DNA of 64,000 nucleotides. It comes from Gemmata sp051859125. Lineage in GTDB: Bacteria > Planctomycetota > Planctomycetia > Gemmatales > Gemmataceae. This document shows positions 62,701 through 64,000 of this stretch, in pieces; position 1 is the first letter of the stretch; every line of letters starts with the position of its first letter. A program made the translations under genes and the position numbers. The stretch spans positions 8,338-72,337 of the forward strand of contig NZ_JBHYGG010000146.1 of NCBI RefSeq assembly GCF_051859125.1, given 5' to 3'. The notes beneath the pieces were generated by a model. It searched no databases. It was given only the letters and a program-made list of their open reading frames with translations, and was not told the origin of the DNA.

Positions 62701-62963
62701 GGCATCAGGCCGGTGCCGCCGGGGCTCACGAGCTGGTAGTGGGGGTCGGTCTGGTCGTCGGCGAGGGCGGCCCCGGCGGCGTCGACCCCGGTGTCGAACA
62801 GGGTCAGGCTGACGGCGAGGAGGTCCCGGCCCTCGAGCGCCTCGACCGCGAGCCGGGCCCGCCGCGGGGCGAGCGGCAGGTTCCCGAGGAGGTAGTCCCA
62901 CACCCGGGTGCGGAACGCGCGCGCGAGGGACTTGACGGACCAGCGGCGGGCGGGGGCGGGCAT
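50775..62963 (-). CDS. Giant surface RHS-repeat polymorphic toxin with YwqJ-like deaminase tip
   Basis: 4062 residues. The N-terminus has a basic stretch and VEALEGRDLLAV, an LEPR-XLL-like export motif. Next come three or four related beta-sandwich modules (about 55-580) with SxWVVPAAxDxxGNAPxGT cores. PKD/Ig-like domains follow (about 590-1200; IDWGDGT, VEWGDGSPP-type loops). From about 1470 to 3590 lies a long array of YD/RHS repeats (YDAAGNVxxVTDPLGRxT). The RHS core ends at YDPALGRFTSEDPKGF...NATDPSG. The tip (3601-4062, bases 50775-52163) is AT-richer and ends with a zinc deaminase signature: H4007-A-E, then P-C4048-PQ-C4051, with GPCSSIAID upstream, as in YwqJ-type nucleotide deaminases. 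The RHS shell should encase and deliver the toxin. The ATG at 62963 follows GAGGA. Confidence 0.9.
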   Translation of the reverse strand: MPAPARRWSVKSLARAFRTRVWDYLLGNLPLAPRRARLAVEALEGRDLLAVSLTLFDTGVDAAGAALADDQTDPHYQLVSPGGTGLMPGAARTITSDGFPIGPWAANLATSRWVVPAATDGDGNAPAGTFRYRTTVDLTGVDPATVTVSGTWAADDAATILLNGVGTGVALAAPGFTALAPFALTAGFRPGVNVIEFVVTNGGGPTGLRVAGLTGTGEPAPTATVPANGTAAGNGGLFNTGVGPDGSPLPDAAAPAASGLYSTGAGLANLAPDPHFSVTAAPSGYAGGTKVRTAAGGYPIGPWAGDTAGSAWVVPAAADAQGNAPPGTYTYATTVTVTDPANLVLSGTWAADDQARIFVNGTDTGAALTGFGGLAPFALSGSYLVAGANTVEFRVTNAGSAPNPTGLRVEWDPIGPAVDPHWTVVSAPTSTLVGPAKVVPAGAYPFPLWVANDDNSRWVAPLATSADGSGPVGTYAFQTTFSLAGYDPATAALTGRWSADNQGVEAYLNGVPLGLTVTGPDPGTGVEAYRGYADFAVAAGTGGAVFLPGTNTLTFVLRNDPVASGSAAHTPVGLRVDDLHLTAAPAAVVFSDTQVTPGAVVTGTAGEAFAEAVVATFTDADDTRTAADYTATIDWGDGTVTDAEVTGGAGSFVVTGTPPYADPGAYGVTVTVTARYAGGTVTREAATHLSAAIAAPAVEVTGVPVAAVKCVPTAAAGTPVATFALPDGATADRYAAAVRMGDGSGVVPGTWLGDDGAGTVTVYVPEQTFNTPGTYAARVVIRDTASNREAGGEVVGTGEAEVTVTDPGAANVAGLESFPVAVTEAAGAEELVASFPLPTGADAGDYSAVIEWGDGSPPAVVAGTDAGGVVEFRAAPGAAEPGVFGVRVAVLHDASGAGTPGTGTLVGVVGTTLTVADAELVADTGVAPADVERSAGDGADEFLVAAFTSGDETDAADRYRAWVTWGDGTESAGTVYGSGGRFWVGGAHQFAAPGAYRVTVRVADVSAAGEVWGTDAAVRVVEVAQGAAYAASVGVARVDPAAAAATLEGEVAWNDPLNLVGAARLAAFGSSGYAEVFAEGPGGTAGAPGYLAPDDYAPGVVVTAGAVSDGGAWGVTAGDAALAVAADSPFGAVEFDAGVEHAPVEVLRFADPFTSDAGYEAVVDWGDGTWGTATVDPLGGGAFAVTAPEHAYAAAGDYRVAVLVRSLEVGPDRAATLLAARAARVADPGAFTAGQRRDERDDATWVPAGPAGEVSPNTGAVRLWHALDFDRSPGTGVGRDPHLVYNSATADPRPVIEGTVPLPAAPGWTAVVTLTWDGVAQEPRTVTVPEDYSGAWVVAARPDDAATEGVHDWTMSVEAYAPGQVPGVDPAAGGWDATGWAQVVDNAGSQYGAGWALDLDWRVVPNADGAGGALLVYGTGESRYFARDGLGFATPPEDFGELKGTCAGFAYTSEFGELWAFDPLGRLQTITDRNGLVTGFDRDPGTGALTGVTTVDGNAVAVAAEGGDFVRLAEAGGRTVDLSLADGHLASIADAGGTRAFTSDGGLVTSETWGTRATGYAYDAEGLVESFTLGADAYAVAPAAAWGLGGIDPNASPVRLPGTGAVTDPRDHATTVTLSRLGRSGTTTFADATSTTAERDAAGQVTARTDERGYTTRSAYDGDGHLTRVSLPDGGSQSFVYDPAFGQVLAAADSYGRTTRYAYDARGNLLSVTDPLHHTTTYTYLAGAFAGLVETVTDARQNTTTYEYGTARRLWRVTDAALGFTRYAYDAAGNVATVTDPLDRVTETTYDGLNRLTASVDVWGAESAWEYNEQGQVTETVDPRTGTTETEYDARGLATSATEGAGTPLARTTWFDYDAAGNLTDVWDPRDYDAPSALAATGESYWTRVRTTYDSRNRPSAVTDGAGYTLADLAGKAGPADAGTLARTTGMAYDAAGNVARVTSRQAYDAEPAGEVLVDAYRYDPVGRVTAATAAGALAAGPGSPLAPGSGRTTGTGYDLNGNPTRSVASDGTVTVVAYDALDRPTRVTEAAGTAVQRSTGTGYDAVGNVAWVTDGLGVRAEFGYDALNRPTAATEAAGTPRERTALTAYDAVGRVTWAYEPLVYGAREYAGEGTAGVTHVGTHFAYNDAKWTVTATAAANLPSNKAVADRSPVPFTRPQTVTQYAPNGQVQSVTETIDSKAPETRTTAYGYDYLGRTTGVFLDAGSAQPRATEWTYDAADNVRTEKRTGGASNAGDAAPSYQSVTDTFGYDAHNRLASAAAGTSHSWSGGPDDGLYAPESVPTAAYRYDARDNLTLAVDPRGTVARTTYTRFDEPEYVFGGGTTGSGGVPGDFLSQAKNTYDARGRLEAVTENRFASGAGDDGGAASVTSAYGYDALGRQTAATEGVGSRVQRTTGYAYDANDRLVAVTDPVPVSAGAAGLPLVPRVTAYAYDELNRPTTTTVAAGVAGASRTTARGYDPAGNVTWEAVPRAYGYVPAAADAKAAAALPSAAVTVTVNAYDPLNRRTASTAAANATAADLGHAPPQTRWTYDGVNRVVLQESPVALTGEGSPPGPASETRRATRYVYDRLDQPTRITEGTTLVPDLGGDPLAGFAPIRSTDVGYDGAGHEVFRETGHVAPGGVADLAERLGRTTSRYDALGRLRATTEWIDADASKQNARVTLYRHDAAGNVEFRTVRPLVVSPDPGAAFDETRVTRTEYDRLNRPTRVTAAWTADPALALARLGHASPVTQYRYDAAGNTTAVVDPLGRTTRTLFDDLKRPYLSVDALGNQTLTAYDGLNRVARTVDARGNATAYAYDALGRRMTVTDALGGVTATAYDAAGNAVAVTDPRGNRTETTFDPLGRAVAVEDALGNVSRTAYDGRSNVVAVTDPLLNRTTYEYNDLDQRVAAVTPLGNRTGTGHRTETAYDSANNAVAVTNGEGETTRFGYDALGRRTTVTDPLTHATTTKYDVFGGVVSVTDGRGNTTATRFDALGRAAVTTDALTRQWKTEYDAASNKVASVDPLTNRTRYEYDAVNRPVATVSPLGSRSKTEYDEVGNVKAATDGMGNRTVYAFDALNRLASVTDPRGGAAKTVYAYDKAGNRTKLTDPSGNATAWEYDALNRPFLETDPLGGTTVTTYDDAGRVEEEVDRLGRVRKFGYDDDGRKTSEAWLATDGSTVQVQTWQYDDADRVTAAVDPDGEYHYAYDEAGQVTQVYAPFGQWLVFGYDEANNRNSVIDSQGGATTVVFDALNRQESERVGGVGVTPVRIDHAYDNRGLRETVTRFADLAGTVPVATTTYGHDADGRLTKLTTAAAGGAVVQAEGYAYDKADRVTVRTDNGVPTAYAYDKASQLTGDGTTAHAYDGSGNRTSPGYATAAGNRTTTDGTWTYTHDAEGNVVGKVNGSTGEAWAYAYDHRNQMTGAERRGTAGGPVDLRVEYAYDAYGNRIARTIDLGGTVTERHFAVDGWDPAKPKPVGTENFDTWADLDGSGALVARRVFGPAVNEIEAREDGAGAVSWYVGDRQGSVRHVLDNSGGLVASSAFDAFGNLASGSVTDRYAFQGMEYDAALDLYHARGRAYDPALGRFTSEDPKGFAAGDDNLYRFVKNSPTNATDPSGMEIWIPKAELEKWKELGGDSLIIGPEINGKHSVKVQDAARKTDDVYNKIAKAMEDAGVKDYIRGITMWHLFEGGIRERDNNYEYERNPDGTFMRAPDGWPRVRRTGQANFSFAVYANGGSPLRPSSNPGLGTTGTNLGNPVAQMESAYHSGGLTAPPPGYREVIGSASTFGPFQAAAQLVQQSPQLSAAAVKTAGRTLVDAGATAGGAVVDAGSWYLRFSSEFLIRMSYIEAMPVDRAWSPMQVVGHQAYPHPAWGNPYIDTRNTLYNLTLSGLAAMSGGAATYESRSAASLAAMRGRPVVVGSGMSGGYSYAAMRRGIDPFPLTQREIQNLKLISTENYAYRILLGESKADLGPCSSIAIDRVTGRISEVYYNDALGRVPKDLTDQIARGMVTVPVYEKTAGAGSHAEIYAVNELLKARPGAKLSEISVWTMELQMKKFFGNIKPPCPQCDHLLPGVEYIH

Positions 62964-63130
62964 CGGGCGGTCCTCGGGACTCGGGTGCATCCAGGAGTAC
63001 GAACGCCGCACCGGGCGTCAACTCGAAAGTTCAAACGGTTCGGCGCACGCCGCGGCCCACGCTGGGTTGCGCGATCCGTTGTGACGCCGCGCGCACCGGT
63101 GGGTCGCGTTGCGTTCACGGGAACAGCACA

Positions 63131-63158
63131 ACTATACACATTAACACTATCGCGTCAA
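63131..63158 (-). promoter_or_regulatory. Sigma-70-like promoter upstream of the RHS gene
   Basis: On the minus strand TTGACG (63153-63158) and TATAGT (63131-63136) are separated by 16 bases, close to consensus and striking in this GC-rich genome. They lie about 170 bp upstream of the chosen RHS start. The rest of 63012-63865 shows no gene I can support. Confidence 0.6.
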
Positions 63159-63865
63159 ATCGACCGTTTCGGATCGGGCGGAACGCCCGTGCGGGGCGGT
63201 GGTTCCGGTTGTGAACGATACGAACCTTGGGGGTCGGTCGCGCCGCTCACCGACGCGGGCTCTCGCGAACTGCCGCCCGGTACCTATCAATTCCAGCAGC
63301 GCACTTGGACGCTGTTGCGTCACGCATCCGCCCCCGCTCGGCCGCAGTGGTGGCACGCATGGTTCATCGCGAACCGCCGTGAAATCGTGTCACTGAAAGC
63401 GCCGCAGAGTCATGACACGATCAACTCGTCGGGTTTCACTCGCCGGCGACAGCTCGTGGCGTTTCAGCACACGTTCGCTCTACCGGCACCGGAAGTCGAG
63501 CGTGCCGGCCCCTTGCCGCAGCGTCCGAGGTGGGAGCAAGCGCGCTGCGGGCGCGCCAACGGTCTCCGTGTCCGGCGGCTCGCACGCGGGCCTGTGTGTC
63601 CCTTCGACACAATCACCGGCACCGCGGGCGACCGAGCTTGCCGATCTCCGCCCGCCCCTTTGATGGGCTGTATCTTGTTCAACGCATCGTCCGAGCGCCG
63701 GTTAACACCTCCGACGTGGATCCGCCCAAGAGTCACCTGTCCCTTCCCCGGGCAGGGCCCGAACCTCTAACTGCCTGCCCAAGGCCTTAAACTGGTCCGA
63801 TACACGATTCGGTTGGCCGCCTGTACCTCTATTCCGGTTCGCTGAGCGGCACCTGACGCGGAGTG

Positions 63866-64000
63866 CTATTGGCGCCGCGATCGCCCGAGGGCGCAGTCGA
63901 GGCTCCGGACCTGGTGGGCGAGCACCTTGAGTTTGAAATCCTGACCGGCCGGCGACCCCGACGACAGCGCCGCGAGCAGAGCGGCGCTGAGCCCGTTGCG
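63866..64000 (-). CDS. C-terminal end of an unidentified gene
   Basis: The last 135 bases hold 44 codons open to the window edge, reading GLSAALLAALSSGSPAGQDF, KLKVLAHQVRSLDCALGR and SRRQ before a TAG at 63866. The pattern is helical and protein-like but too short to name. The gene would start outside the window. It may also be chance. Confidence 0.3.
   Translation of the reverse strand, partial: RNGLSAALLAALSSGSPAGQDFKLKVLAHQVRSLDCALGRSRRQ

Noticed and set aside
59118..63770. 1550-codon plus-strand open frame
   Set aside because: Shadow of the PKD/N-terminal region of the RHS gene; no start signal or recognisable domain.
63199..63790. Several small plus- and minus-strand frames near the right end
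   Set aside because: No family resemblance, no ribosome sites and arginine/proline-rich composition.

Overview
The window is high-GC DNA that reads as a planctomycete, most likely a member of the Gemmataceae (Gemmata-like). The grounds are a DUF1559 pseudopilin-like protein, a TIGR03067-type protein, a sigma factor translationally coupled to a Ser/Thr kinase with WD40 repeats, LEPR-XLL-like N-terminal export motifs on giant surface proteins, and several kinases with unusual accessory domains. This is inference from protein families; no rRNA is present.

Layout. 0-2.3 kb: a three-domain thiamine phosphate synthase and a small hypothetical. 2.36-31.8 kb: a stretch bounded on the right by a complete tRNA-Phe-like gene and on the left by a 39-bp exact copy of its 3' half, in the same orientation, with a broken tyrosine-integrase start beside the tRNA. 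This is the geometry of an old tRNA-integrated island. Inside it are small metabolic and redox genes (RibD-type reductase, SDR, ACT protein, thioredoxin, Tat-exported metallo-hydrolase, methyltransferase, DoxX), a zone of decayed genes (6.8-14.6 kb), a secreted beta-helix/CBM6 protein, the sigma/WD40-kinase pair, a DUF1559 gene cut by an artificial 100-N gap, and a 2047-residue polytopic membrane protein.

32-38 kb: a secreted TPR/beta-propeller/trypsin-like fusion and a leucine-rich repeat protein. 38-46 kb: a truncated type I restriction R subunit, a spermidine-synthase-like protein, a Ser/Thr kinase with an unfamiliar N-terminus, and convergent to it a two-gene operon of a multi-winged-helix protein and an AAA-FtsK double ATPase. 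I regard this as the best candidate for an undescribed, possibly defensive, system. 46.4-49.8 kb: an XRE regulator with a palindromic operator, a zinc-ribbon membrane protein and a Sel1-repeat kinase.

49.9-63 kb: a polymorphic-toxin locus. A 4062-residue surface RHS protein ends in an AT-richer tip with a YwqJ-like deaminase signature, followed by a YwqK-type immunity gene and then by a 259-bp exact copy of the RHS core, a footprint of toxin-module exchange. The last kilobase holds a promoter for the RHS gene and the end of an unidentified gene.
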